Positions 25,303 through 34,763 are shown, counted from the stretch's first letter. The stretch is DNA of 64,000 bases from an uncultured Lachnospiraceae bacterium (GCA_900551115.1 URUY01000008.1:1-64000), one strand, 5' to 3'. Translations and numbers: made by a program. Notes: generated from the sequence alone by a model not told the origin.

Positions 25303-25424
25303 AAAAATACCTCCATATATGTTGCTTATAGCTACTATATGAAGGTATGTGGAAAAATAATACTATATAATTTGGGAAGTACAAAAAATCGTACCTTGCA
25401 GCTAATGCTTTTTCCTATTTTTTC

Positions 25425-26768
25425 CTACTGCACCAGTACCGTAGACAGTGAATGTGCCGGTATTTCCAGGGTTTTCCAATATCCGTCTACCCGGATAATG
25501 ACCGGAAGCCCGTTCTGTGTCCGGTTCAGTAGCATTACCACTACTGTTTTGTCCGGGCGTTCAAAGGCAACCTGCTCCAATTCCTCACAATATCCGGTGG
25601 AAGCCACACGGACGCTGCCTTCCGGCAAAAAACGGCTGAACTGTCCAATATAATAATAGCTTAAATTGACCGTCATTTCTCCGCTCTGGGCGTTCATACG
25701 AATTGGAGAGTCACAGAAGTTGCCTACATGATTGGGGCCGCCCGTCTCATCCAAAAGCAGATTCCAATCCACAAATGCACAGGTTCCGTTCTTAAGGTCT
25801 CCGATAATCTCATGTGCATACCGTTCTGCAGCCGCACTCTGGCTTTTGCAGGTTAAATCCACGCAGCACTCTGTCATCATAAGCTGCTTATCCGGCCAAT
25901 TTTTTTTAATTAAATCCAATGCTTCAAAATGATCGCCGCTGTACCAGTGGAATGCTGTACCCCAGATATACTTGCTTGCGTTCTCATCTTCAAAAATGGT
26001 CTTGACATGCTCATATGCACGCTCCTTATTATGGTCCCACACCATAATTTTGGTATCTCCAAAGCCTGCTTTTTCCAAAGTCGGTCCAAGGTGTTCCTTC
26101 ACAAAATCACGTTCTTCTTCTGCCGTATAAAGACAGGAATCCCATGTCTGCACTGCATACGGTTCATTCTGCACGGAAGTATAACTAATATCAATACCTT
26201 CCTCTTTGTATGCCTGCATAAATTTCACATAATATTCCGCCCACAGAGCTTTATACCGGGGAAGCACCCGGCCGCCGTGATTCATTTCTTTATTGTCCTT
26301 CATCCATGCCGGCGGACTCCAGGGCGCCATCAAAAATGTAATATCTCCATATTCCTGACACTTTTTTACAAGAGGCAATATATATTTTCTGTCACGCTCA
26401 ATAGAAAAGCCTTCCAGGTTTTCACTCTCCTGCTCACAGCAGGCCCAGTTTTCCAAAGAAAAATCACAGCTGTTCATATGCAGCCGCCCGAAAGAATAGC
26501 CGATGCCGTCCTCTTTATCGAAATAAAGCTTCGCAAACAGATTCTGCTTTTCCTCATCCAGCTTTGAAAAGCAATAACCCGAGGATTCCGTAAACGCGCC
26601 GCCAAAGCCCAAAAATTCCTGATATTTCTGTCCTGTATAGACATTCACCACATTATTTTCTACATATTCAACATCGCTCATGGTTTCTTTATCCATCGAG
26701 CCTGCATATACCTCGCTCAGGCGAGTGTCCTTTTTAAGTTCTGTACGGTAAACTTTAATGGATTTCAT
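25425..26768 (-). CDS. GH30-family glucosylceramidase/beta-glucosidase-like glycosidase
   Basis: The start at 26768 (MKSIKVYRTELK) follows AAAGGAG. The 447-residue protein has no signal peptide, so it acts in the cytoplasm on imported sugars. GFGGAFTESSGYCF, the acid/base Glu in VQNEPYAVQ and the nucleophile Glu in LMMTECCVD define GH30 subfamily 1-like enzymes. The C-terminal beta domain (VRVASTGY, VVVMLLNRT) is complete. As the last gene of the sugar operon, it probably releases beta-linked monosaccharides from the imported oligosaccharide or glycoside. Confidence 0.9.
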   Translation of the reverse strand: MKSIKVYRTELKKDTRLSEVYAGSMDKETMSDVEYVENNVVNVYTGQKYQEFLGFGGAFTESSGYCFSKLDEEKQNLFAKLYFDKEDGIGYSFGRLHMNSCDFSLENWACCEQESENLEGFSIERDRKYILPLVKKCQEYGDITFLMAPWSPPAWMKDNKEMNHGGRVLPRYKALWAEYYVKFMQAYKEEGIDISYTSVQNEPYAVQTWDSCLYTAEEERDFVKEHLGPTLEKAGFGDTKIMVWDHNKERAYEHVKTIFEDENASKYIWGTAFHWYSGDHFEALDLIKKNWPDKQLMMTECCVDLTCKSQSAAAERYAHEIIGDLKNGTCAFVDWNLLLDETGGPNHVGNFCDSPIRMNAQSGEMTVNLSYYYIGQFSRFLPEGSVRVASTGYCEELEQVAFERPDKTVVVMLLNRTQNGLPVIIRVDGYWKTLEIPAHSLSTVLVQ

Positions 26769-26793
26769 AATAACTCCTTTCAAACTTAACCGG

Positions 26794-27636
26794 TTATCCC
26801 TTCACTGCACCGGCTGTCAGTCCGTTGATTACCTGTTTTTGCATTAAGCTGTATACTAATATCGTAGGTGTGACTACCATAATAACCGCAGCAAACATTG
26901 CCGGATAATCAGCTGAGAACTGCGCCATAAAATAATTCAGGGAAAGCGGCAGGGTTCTGCACTCATCACTGGAGGTTAGCAGCATGGAGAAATAAAATTC
27001 GTTCCACACCCACATAAACTGAAATGTTCCTGCTGCCGCAAAAGCCGGTTTTGCCATAGGTACAATTACCGAAATAAATGTGCGCGCAAACCCTGCACCA
27101 TCAATTGCAGCCGACTCACTAAGCTCCCGCGGAATCGTTAAAAAGTAACTGCGCATAATAAAGAACGTTACCGGCAGGCCAAAAGCAACATTCACTAAAA
27201 CCAGTCCGGCTAAGGAATCATACAATCCCAGGGTCTTTATCATACGGAAAACCGGGTATGACAAGGAAATACTGGGAATCAGCAGACAGGAAGAAAACAT
27301 CACTATAACCAGCGTCTGTCCTCTAAAGGTGTATTTAGCCACTACATATGCTGACATGCCTACTATTATCAATGTAAGTATGGTACTGACTGTAGCCAGA
27401 ATAATACTGTTTCTGTAAAAAATCACAATCGGCGTTGCCGTCAATGCACGGATATACGCCACCAGACTCCAGCTCTGCGGCATAGCCAAAGGCTCGCTCA
27501 TAATCTGGAACTGCGTTTTAAAAGAAGATATAAAAACCCATATAAAAGGGAAAACGGAAATTGTAATAATAACCCCCATCACAAGACAGGTAAAAATTTT
27601 TCCTCCGATGCGCGCCAGTTTTCTATTTACATTCAA
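26794..27636 (-). CDS. Sugar ABC transporter permease, MalG-like
   Basis: A TTG start at 27636 follows GGGGGGAT. The 280-residue protein has six membrane helices and the EAA loop (ESAAIDGAGFARTFISVIVP) that contacts the ATPase. It pairs with the broken MalF-like permease upstream to form the channel for the substrate-binding protein at 28576. No ATPase gene is in the operon; such systems commonly share an MsmK-type ATPase. Confidence 0.92.
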   Translation of the reverse strand: MNVNRKLARIGGKIFTCLVMGVIITISVFPFIWVFISSFKTQFQIMSEPLAMPQSWSLVAYIRALTATPIVIFYRNSIILATVSTILTLIIVGMSAYVVAKYTFRGQTLVIVMFSSCLLIPSISLSYPVFRMIKTLGLYDSLAGLVLVNVAFGLPVTFFIMRSYFLTIPRELSESAAIDGAGFARTFISVIVPMAKPAFAAAGTFQFMWVWNEFYFSMLLTSSDECRTLPLSLNYFMAQFSADYPAMFAAVIMVVTPTILVYSLMQKQVINGLTAGAVKG

Positions 27637-27648
27637 CGTATATCCCCC

Positions 27649-28523
27649 CTATTCCTTATCTACTTTCACAACTTTATTAATCACCCAGATTAATACAAGT
27701 CCAAATACAATCTGTATGGTACCGATAGCATTTGCAAGTCCGTAATTATTTTCTATATTAGCCGTCTTGTAATAATATAGCCCCAAATTGAGGGTTGCAT
27801 TGTTTGGGCCGCCTCTTGTTGTCACAAAGATGTTATCAAAATTCGTCACCATAGCAGACGCCGCTAAAATAAGACAGAGATTAAAGACATTTTTAAGCAT
27901 TGGCAGTACGATATGCAAATCCACCTGCAGATTACTTGCACCGTCAATCTTCGCTGCTTCCCGCAGAGAATCCGGAATCGCCGTCATCTCTGCCATTACC
28001 AAAATGGTGGTCATAGCCGCGTAAGGAAGCCAGGTCATAGTAACTGCAAAAAAGCGGTTGCATCATTTGCAAACCAGTTTACCTGAAAATCTGTAAAGCC
28101 CAGCTTACGGATAAGGGAATTTACAATTCCAATCTGCGGATTGAACATATTAAGGTATAAAACACCCATAGCTACCGAAGATACCGCATTAGGAATCATA
28201 TAGGCGGTACGGGTAAACTTCCATCCAAAGGGACGGCGGGCAAGCACAAATGCTACCAAAAATCCCAGTCCAACGTGGATTGTGCATTGAAGCACAATCC
28301 ACAAGGCTGTATTTTTAAATGCTACCAGCAAATTGGAATCCCTGCTGAACAAATACATATAGTTACTAAGCCCTGAAAACTTTGGACCGGTCTTGCTTGT
28401 CCACTTGCAAAAGGATGTAATAAAATCGGTTGCAAGCGGATAAACATAAACCAATGCGTATAGTAAGATAGACGGAAACAAGAAGGCAAAAATCCATATT
28501 TTTGTTTTATTCCGTATTTTCAT
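27649..28523 (-). pseudogene. Sugar ABC transporter permease, MalF-like, split by a frameshift
   Basis: Two adjoining frames, 28035-28523 (start MKIRNKTKIWIFAFLFP) and 27649-28038 (with the EAA loop REAAKIDGASNLQVD), together make one typical 290-residue permease with six helices. The break is at a T6 run (plus-strand A6 at 28048-28053). One more T would give continuous ATAFFAVTMTWLPYA. In the frame used, the bases read U UUU UUG, a classic -1 slippery heptamer, so ribosomal slippage would also restore the protein. A sequencing error or a phase-variable homopolymer are the other explanations. The rest of the operon is intact. Confidence 0.85.
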
Positions 28524-28575
28524 CTGATGAATACCTCCCGAAGGACAGGATGTGCCTCCTTGTCCTGCAAAATCT

Positions 28576-29907
28576 TTATTGATTTTCCTGTGCTTTCTTC
28601 GTTATGGCCGCACAGAATTCTTCCGGAGTAATCTTATTCTGAGCCAGCTGCGGCAGAAGGTTTGCACTCATTTCATCCCATACATTCATATACCAGCGGC
28701 TGGAATGATCTCCGAAGGTCCACTCTGCATCCTGTGTTAAATCCACCAAATCTACTAAAATCGGGTTCTGCGCTCTTACATCATCATTAATTTCTACTAA
28801 CGGAGAATCAGGAATAGTACCGCCTGCCATTGCAAAACGCATCTGCACCTCTGCACTTGTATACAATTTGATTACCTTCATAGCTGCATCCGCATGTTCT
28901 TTATCCTTCGAGCCACACATAACGCCTAAAGCCGGTGCATCATACATACCATTTTCAGGATACATTGCCACGCCTACTTTATCTTCAAATCCTTCAGGAG
29001 AAACATTACGGTCATAAAAATCTTTAATTGTCCACGCACCGTTAAAGAACATTGCGGTCTCTCCCTGATAGAAATGAGATGCTCCGGGAGCCCAGTTACC
29101 GCCGACAGCGTCCGGTGTTGTATACTCTAAAAACGCTTTCTGGATATCGGCAACTGCATCCACCATTTCGGGGAAATTATAATCCGTAGGTTGATAGGTA
29201 TTCATAAACGCATTGCCTGTTTCGCCGCTGGTTCCTACAATAGCACCCATAAGCTGCCCTGTATACCATGCGCCTTCAGCGGTATCCATAGAAAGAGGCG
29301 TGTAGCCTGCTGCTTTGATAGCCTCGCAGTTGCTCCAGAACTCTTCCCAGGTTTCTGCCGGTTTAATTTGCGCTTCTTCAAAAATTTCTTTATTATAGAA
29401 ATATCCCATAGTCATTCGTTCCATAGGAATACCATAAATCTGTCCGTCACGGGTGTTATACTCTTTTCCCTGCTCACTCAGGCTCTTCTCCCATTCAGGG
29501 TCTGCCTCAAAATAAGGAGTGAAATTTACAAGCTGACCTGATTCATATGCCAAATCCATCAGGTTTTCACCGGTGGGAATGATAATATCAGGTAATTCCT
29601 CTGCCGAAATCAGCACCTTCATCTTGCTCACGTAGTTATCGGTTCCGGGAATGGTTTCTACTTTGATTATGATATTTTCATCCTTTAACTGCTCCTGAAT
29701 ATCCGCTATGGTTTCTTCAAAAACCTTATCAATCGGATCCGTTCCGCCATAAAAGCTTGCAAAGGTAACCGTAATCGGTTCCTTAGAGCCTTCCCCTGTT
29801 CCTTCATCCTGCGGTGTTCCCGTCTTATTGCCGCAGCCGGCAAAGGATGCAAGCATACAACCGGAAACTAAAAGGGAAATCATTTTCTTAAAAAATCTTT
29901 TCTTCAT
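28576..29907 (-). CDS. Sugar ABC transporter substrate-binding lipoprotein
   Basis: The start at 29907 (MKKRFFKKMISLL) follows TGGAGGTTACC. A lipobox SFAGC is near residue 25. The 443-residue mature protein has the two-lobed family-1 solute-binding fold (GETAMFFNGAWTIKDFYD is the hallmark of extracellular sugar-binding proteins). It captures the substrate for the permeases at 26794-28523. The preferred sugar cannot be read from the sequence. Confidence 0.92.
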   Translation of the reverse strand: MKKRFFKKMISLLVSGCMLASFAGCGNKTGTPQDEGTGEGSKEPITVTFASFYGGTDPIDKVFEETIADIQEQLKDENIIIKVETIPGTDNYVSKMKVLISAEELPDIIIPTGENLMDLAYESGQLVNFTPYFEADPEWEKSLSEQGKEYNTRDGQIYGIPMERMTMGYFYNKEIFEEAQIKPAETWEEFWSNCEAIKAAGYTPLSMDTAEGAWYTGQLMGAIVGTSGETGNAFMNTYQPTDYNFPEMVDAVADIQKAFLEYTTPDAVGGNWAPGASHFYQGETAMFFNGAWTIKDFYDRNVSPEGFEDKVGVAMYPENGMYDAPALGVMCGSKDKEHADAAMKVIKLYTSAEVQMRFAMAGGTIPDSPLVEINDDVRAQNPILVDLVDLTQDAEWTFGDHSSRWYMNVWDEMSANLLPQLAQNKITPEEFCAAITKKAQENQ

Positions 29908-29931
29908 CTTGGTAACCTCCATTTTCTTCTC

Positions 29932-30669
29932 TTAAACTATGTTCGTATCCACTGCCTCCCTGTACATTTCCTCTTCTATCACACAAACAGCATTTGTATG
30001 TAGTTTCAGAATGGACACCGGACAATGAGGTGACACTGTATCTTTAAAGAAGGATGAAATGGCCTCCTTCTTTTCAGAACCTGTTGCAATAAGCAATACC
30101 TTTTCTGCATCAAAAATCAATTCCATTCCCATCGTAAGTCCCCGCGTAGGTTTATCCTTCTCCTGTTCTAACATCGAATGTGTCATTGACTTTTGACTCA
30201 GCTGCACCGGATGAACGGAAAGCTGCCAGCCCTCTCCCGGCTCATTAAGACCGATATGGCCGTTTTTACCGACCCCAAGCATTACCAGACTGATTCGTCC
30301 TGCTCTCTTAATCCGCTCCTCCACCCGTTTGCATTCCTCCTGCAAATTGGCGGCCTCTCCATGAAACTCTATGAAATTGGCGGGCTTTATGAAAAGAGGT
30401 TTCAACAGCTCTTTTTCAAGGAAATAACGGCAGCTGGAGGGATGCGCAGCATCAAGCCCTGCCCATTCATCCAATTGTATGAAAGTAACCTCTTCAAGAG
30501 AAATCCTTTCTTCGCGAACCTGTTTGACAAAAAGCCGGTAAGCTCCTAACGGGGAATTCCCTGTGGGCAGGACAATTACTGCCTTTTTATTTTTTCTGAC
30601 CACATCCAGTAAAATATCACAAACCTGCCGGCTGAGCGCCTCATAATCTGCCTCAATCAAATATTCCAT
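29932..30669 (-). CDS. Glucosamine-6-phosphate deaminase-like protein
   Basis: The start at 30669 (MEYLIEADYEALSRQ) follows AAGGAGTACC. The 245-residue protein keeps PTGNSPLGAY (phosphate loop), LDEWAGL, and GVGKNGHIGLNEPG, the NagB family pattern in which Asp and His of the GxDGHI block act in ring opening. GKNGHI has Asn in place of the usual Asp. NagB converts glucosamine-6-phosphate to fructose-6-phosphate and ammonia. Its place in this operon suggests that an amino-sugar is one product of the pathway, although divergent members may act on other sugar phosphates. Confidence 0.82.
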   Translation of the reverse strand: MEYLIEADYEALSRQVCDILLDVVRKNKKAVIVLPTGNSPLGAYRLFVKQVREERISLEEVTFIQLDEWAGLDAAHPSSCRYFLEKELLKPLFIKPANFIEFHGEAANLQEECKRVEERIKRAGRISLVMLGVGKNGHIGLNEPGEGWQLSVHPVQLSQKSMTHSMLEQEKDKPTRGLTMGMELIFDAEKVLLIATGSEKKEAISSFFKDTVSPHCPVSILKLHTNAVCVIEEEMYREAVDTNIV

Positions 30670-30685
30670 AAGGTACTCCTTCCTC

Positions 30686-32062
30686 TTACCAGTTAAGCTT
30701 TGGTAAAATGTCTTTCTGTACCGTAAACATTTCATCAATCAGTGCTGCTGCATTGTTATAATTGGATATGGTAGGATCAAGCAGCAATGCCTGTAACAGC
30801 AGATTTCTTGACTTTTTCTCATATGCTTCAATAACCAGCTTATGAATGGCGCCCTGATGATTAATCATTGCAGTAATGGCTGTGGGCAGTTCCCCTACAG
30901 GCAGGGGGTGAATCCCTTCTGCGTCTATCATACACGGGCCTTCCACGCACATACCTTCCATAATCCCCGGCATTGTACCTTTGTTCGGCATATTCAAAGA
31001 AGGTATCGTGACATGTAAATCAAAAAAGATTGCTTCTATGATAGGGATTCCGTATTCACCGGATACCTGATACCCTTTTTCCGCAGATGAAAAACGTTTT
31101 ATATATTCTTCCTGCTTTTCCGGATTCTTATGAGAAAATTCTATGCCGGTGGGGTTATCACAAAAATTATATACAAAGCCGGGCGTTTCTTTTGTCTCCC
31201 ATGGTTTTTCATGTACCGGATCAAAGAAATACTGAATCTTCGTGCTTGCAAGGAATTCATCACTCCACGCAATGTATTCGCCGATATGATTCGTTCCCGG
31301 ATAAGGGAACAGACCATAGGTACGGAACATAATTCTGGAAAGCCCTACCTCATCCCATTTTGCCAGCCAATGTGCCTCTTTCTCCTTCTTTTTCAGCAGC
31401 GGATAAAGGTCCTCTCCTGTAAGTTTATCTTTAAGCTCCGTATACCACCCAAAATGATTCAGCCCGTAACCTACTGCCTCAATCTGATCCTTGGGCATTT
31501 CCAAAAGCTTTGAAATCATATCAAGTCCCATGGAAAATCCATGACAGACACCTACCGCTTTGATTTTCGTCAGCCGGTGTATTGCTTCCACCAGCTTTGC
31601 TTCCGGATTCGTATAGTTAATCAGCCACGCATCCGGGCACAGTTCTTCCATTCGATGTGCAATGTGTAAAATAGGATCTAAATTACGCAGGGTATGGAAC
31701 ATTCCTCCCGGTCCGCCATTTTCTCCGTATACCTGACGGAATCCGTATTTACGGGGAATATGGAAATCTTGTGACCAATAGTGATACCGCTCAACCTCGA
31801 TGGCCGTAATGACAAAATCAGCCTCTTTCACCGCATTATCCAAATCTGTTGTTGCATAAATCTTTGCATTACGCTTTAATTCCGCACAAGCCTTTTGTGA
31901 AAACTGTTCTCCGACCTTCAGCGCCTCACCGTCAATATCCATGAGGGCAATGGTGACATCAAGAGCCGTCAGGCGCTCGCTTAACAGTATGTCTGTTACC
32001 GTAACCGGGCAGAAATTAACGCTTCCTGCTCCAATGATTGCAATTTTAATCTTCTTTTTCAC
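30686..32062 (-). CDS. GH4-family NAD-dependent glycosidase with CHG motif
   Basis: The N-terminal Rossmann loop IAIIGAGSVNFCP binds NAD. GENGGPGG, NYTNPEAKL, VCHGFSMG (the metal-site Cys and subfamily motif) and GLNHFGWY follow. In GH4 the CHxx residues track specificity; CHG is associated with alpha-glucuronidase-type members, CHS with alpha-galactosidases and CNVP or CDMP with phosphoglycosidases. This is family knowledge, not a demonstration here. A GTG at 32062 has the best-spaced AAGGAG; a GTG at 32095 overlapping the kinase stop is also possible. It sits between the ROK kinase and the NagB-like gene. Confidence 0.85.
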   Translation of the reverse strand: MKKKIKIAIIGAGSVNFCPVTVTDILLSERLTALDVTIALMDIDGEALKVGEQFSQKACAELKRNAKIYATTDLDNAVKEADFVITAIEVERYHYWSQDFHIPRKYGFRQVYGENGGPGGMFHTLRNLDPILHIAHRMEELCPDAWLINYTNPEAKLVEAIHRLTKIKAVGVCHGFSMGLDMISKLLEMPKDQIEAVGYGLNHFGWYTELKDKLTGEDLYPLLKKKEKEAHWLAKWDEVGLSRIMFRTYGLFPYPGTNHIGEYIAWSDEFLASTKIQYFFDPVHEKPWETKETPGFVYNFCDNPTGIEFSHKNPEKQEEYIKRFSSAEKGYQVSGEYGIPIIEAIFFDLHVTIPSLNMPNKGTMPGIMEGMCVEGPCMIDAEGIHPLPVGELPTAITAMINHQGAIHKLVIEAYEKKSRNLLLQALLLDPTISNYNNAAALIDEMFTVQKDILPKLNW

Positions 32063-32087
32063 CTTTTCCATCTCCTTCTGCTTTTTT

Positions 32088-32993
32088 TCATTCACTCACT
32101 AACTGTGCCGCACCTACAAGAGCAGAACCTGCCTGTGTTTTTGCCTGCACCACACAAAGCTGCCCCACAAAGTCTTCCTGTCCCTTTGTAAACTCCAAAA
32201 ATCTTTCAGAAAAAGGAACATAATATTTTTCCATAAGACCACCGCCTAAAATCACTACCTCCGGCTTAAATATAACGCACAGATTCCAAAGCCCTCTAGA
32301 AAAATCATCGGTTATATGCCAAAACCCCTCTTTTGCCTTTATGTCTCCGCTTTTACTATATTGAAACAATTCATCAAAATCATGAAAGCCCATTTTTTCC
32401 GCCCGCTTATTCACTGCCGTGCCGGAACATAAGCTTTCAAAGCACCCGGTCTGCCCGCAATAGCATTTATCTCCTTGAGATGAAATAACAATATGCCCCA
32501 TTTCCGGATGATATCCCTCTCCCGTCTTGTATAGCTTACCCCGATTCATACAGGCCACACCGATTCCGGTACCGACAGTCACCATCAGCACTCGTTTTTC
32601 TATTAGTCCGCGAAGCGTTACTTCACCCAGCAAAGCACCGTTAGCATCATTTTCCATTAAAACGGGAACTCCTGTTTCTTCTGAAAGCCGTCTGGATAAC
32701 GGAAACGCTTCCCACCCCGGCAATGTATACGGGTTTTGTACAATTCCCTGTTTTGTATCAATGGGTCCTGCACATACGACTCCTATCCCACTCAGATTTT
32801 GTGTCTCTCTGAAATTCTGCGCTCTCTGTTTATTCAAAAGTTCCACAATCTGCACAAGTGAATTCTCCGCACCGCTGTCCCCTAATTGTGTCGGAAAGCT
32901 TTGGCTGCAGGCAATATGCCCTTTACAATCTGCAATTCCTACCATTATCTTAGTCCCGCCAATATCTACTGCTCCTATCACCTGTTCAGACAT
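32088..32993 (-). CDS. ROK-family sugar kinase
   Basis: The start at 32993 (MSEQVIGAVDIGGTK) follows GAGGG. ATP loop DIGGTK, MENDANGALLGE, VGTGIGVACMNRG and the zinc-type CxCGQTGCFESLCSG block (CYCGQTGCFE) are all present. The 301-residue protein probably phosphorylates the imported sugar or a hydrolysis product such as glucose or N-acetylhexosamine. It is the first gene of the sugar operon, with the GH4 gene close downstream. Confidence 0.9.
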   Translation of the reverse strand: MSEQVIGAVDIGGTKIMVGIADCKGHIACSQSFPTQLGDSGAENSLVQIVELLNKQRAQNFRETQNLSGIGVVCAGPIDTKQGIVQNPYTLPGWEAFPLSRRLSEETGVPVLMENDANGALLGEVTLRGLIEKRVLMVTVGTGIGVACMNRGKLYKTGEGYHPEMGHIVISSQGDKCYCGQTGCFESLCSGTAVNKRAEKMGFHDFDELFQYSKSGDIKAKEGFWHITDDFSRGLWNLCVIFKPEVVILGGGLMEKYYVPFSERFLEFTKGQEDFVGQLCVVQAKTQAGSALVGAAQLVSE

Positions 32994-33112
32994 CCGACTT
33001 CCCTCATGTAACAATGTCTTCATATGCACTGCTATCTTTCTCCCGAATATGGGGTAAATTTCTTGTGAACATTTTGTGTTTCAACATTCAGTCATAACAC
33101 AGTTTTGTTTTA

Positions 33113-33144
33113 TTAACTAACTTATTTAACTAATTACAAGTATA
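33113..33144 (-). promoter_or_regulatory. Promoter -10 and operator box of the sugar operon
   Basis: On the minus strand a -10 TATACT (33139-33144) is followed directly by the box covering 33113-33136. This box shares the 12-base core TAACTTATTTAA (33118-33129, plus strand) with the box after the divergent promoter. The -35 is not clear: TTGTTT lies 15 bases upstream. Confidence 0.55.
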
Positions 33145-33222
33145 AGGTTACACTGTTAAAAACAATCTGTCAATCAATAAAATATCACAAAAAACGCTGT
33201 TTTGTTTTATTGTTTTTAAACA

Positions 33223-33270
33223 TTGACAAAAATGCATGTTATGTTTTATAATTAACTTATTTAATAAATG
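33223..33270 (+). promoter_or_regulatory. Promoter and operator box of the ROK repressor gene
   Basis: The -35 TTGACA (33223-33228) and -10 TATAAT (33247-33252) are perfect and 18 bases apart. The core TAACTTATTTAA (33253-33264) abuts the -10. The mirrored placement of the same core after both divergent promoters supports it as the ROK repressor operator. Confidence 0.7.
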
Positions 33271-33306
33271 TAACCCGGATTTTTACTTATTAAAAAGGAG
33301 TTTTTC

Positions 33307-34449
33307 ATGAATACCTATGTTGCCTCCCATTTAAAGGATATGAATCGCCAGATTGTATACCAGCTGATTGAAACCTTAGGCACCACATCAAAGGCAGAAT
33401 TAGCAAAGCGGACCGGAATCAGTTCTCCTACGATTATAAAGGTCATTAACTATCTGATTTCCAAAAACCTGGTAATTGAAATAGGCGAAGGGGAATCCGC
33501 AATCGGACGTAAGCCCCAGCTGCTTACATTAAATCGCAGCCTTATGTATACCGCCGCTTTCCTGATTGAAGGTGACCATCTTACCATGGGTGTTGTCAAT
33601 ATTGTAGGAGAGGTTATTTTTCGCAAAAGCCTGTGTGTGGAACTGGATATTTGTACCCTGTTAGATCGTATCATAGATGAATTACTGGAACCGCTGCTGA
33701 AAGAGGCCGGTGTTCCTATGAAGAAGCTGGTAGGCATTGGTCTCGCAGTTCCGTGTATATATGATTCCGAGACCCGCTGCATCTCTTCCTCTCCCCTGAT
33801 TGGAGTTGAGAACACATTATTTATAGGTGACAGGCTGGACCGTCTTTCTCAAAAATACAATGTACACGTTCAGGTCGAAAATGATGTAAACGCACAAGTC
33901 CTTGGCGAATACCAGATTACAGAAGCTCCGCAGAATACTGATCTTGTTTTCATTTCAGTCGGAACCGGCCTTGGTGCCGGCATCATCCTTGATGGGAAAT
34001 TACGTTATGGTCCCCATAATATGTGCGGCGAAATAGGCTCCTTTGTATTTCAAAAAAATGAAAACCGCCCACAGAAGGGCGGCTGGCTGGAAAGCCAAAT
34101 CAGCTCACGAATGTTAAAGGAACGTTTCGGACTGTCCTTTGACAGAAATGCGCCAAAGGCAGACCCCGTTACGCTCTCTCAGGCAATAGACTATCTTGTT
34201 CCGTTACTTGCTCCATGTATCAACAATATTTCCGCATTGCTTGACTGCCGTTCTATTGTGTTGGGCGGAATTATTGCTGATGCGCTCGGTCCGCAGCTAA
34301 TTGAACGTATTCAACAGGAATTACTCCTGTTCTGCCGTTTTGACTTTACACTGAAGCAGCCTGCTTCTCCTGATGTTGGATTAATCGGCATTGCCTCGCT
34401 GATTACTGCCCAAAAAGTCCTTGCCCTGCTTACCGAGCAGGATACCTAA
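33307..34449 (+). CDS. ROK-family transcriptional repressor (XylR/NagC-like)
   Basis: Residues 8-75 form a winged helix-turn-helix (GTTSKAELAKRTGISSPT, IIKVINYLISKNLV). Residues 80-375 are a ROK sugar-sensing domain (VQVENDVNAQVLGEY, SVGTGLGAGIILDGK, CGEIGSF). The 380-residue length and AAAAAGGAG site are typical. It is divergent from the sugar operon and should repress it, and itself, through the two TAACTTATTTAA boxes until the inducer sugar binds. Confidence 0.92.
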   Translation: MNTYVASHLKDMNRQIVYQLIETLGTTSKAELAKRTGISSPTIIKVINYLISKNLVIEIGEGESAIGRKPQLLTLNRSLMYTAAFLIEGDHLTMGVVNIVGEVIFRKSLCVELDICTLLDRIIDELLEPLLKEAGVPMKKLVGIGLAVPCIYDSETRCISSSPLIGVENTLFIGDRLDRLSQKYNVHVQVENDVNAQVLGEYQITEAPQNTDLVFISVGTGLGAGIILDGKLRYGPHNMCGEIGSFVFQKNENRPQKGGWLESQISSRMLKERFGLSFDRNAPKADPVTLSQAIDYLVPLLAPCINNISALLDCRSIVLGGIIADALGPQLIERIQQELLLFCRFDFTLKQPASPDVGLIGIASLITAQKVLALLTEQDT

Positions 34450-34473
34450 GGCAGCAGTACATAAAACAGTGCT

Positions 34474-34537
34474 AAAATCACCTTTTCGTTATAAACCGGC
34501 TTGAACAACCTTGTTATAACGGAAAGGTGATTTTTTT
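34474..34537 (+). terminator. Terminator of the ROK repressor gene
   Basis: AAAATCACCTTTTCGTTATAA-type left arm (34474-34494) pairs with TTATAACGGAAAGGTGATTT (from 34514), followed by a run of T. Confidence 0.85.
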
Positions 34538-34647
34538 GTATAACATACACCGCGCACCCACATAGCGGGTAGTTTATATTTCGCATTTGCTCATTTCTCT
34601 GTTGATAAACTCGCTGCATGCTCAACAGGGTCACGACTCACACAATC

Positions 34648-34763
34648 AAAAATAATCGGTTGATGCATCCACCAACCGGTTACTCCTTAATCGTCCTTTA
34701 CAATCTGCCCCACTTTTGCATGCATCCTGAAGCTGTCCGTCACCTTGCTTTTCCGCGTATTTT
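34648..34763 (-). pseudogene. Collapsed relic of the sipL 3' region
   Basis: Three collinear pieces of the sipL locus are joined. Bases 34648-34705 match 23698-23755 (terminator and last codons, with a few changes), 34705-34739 match 24037-24071 exactly (35 bases), and 34734-34763 match 24293-24324 with one deletion and one change. The second junction has the microhomology CTGTCCG. The intervening sipL sequence is missing, so this is a duplicated copy that suffered internal deletions, about 10.9 kb from its source. Confidence 0.85.

Noticed and set aside
34446..34634. Small gene of 62 codons after the ROK repressor
   Set aside because: It runs through the terminator hairpin and lacks a ribosome site.
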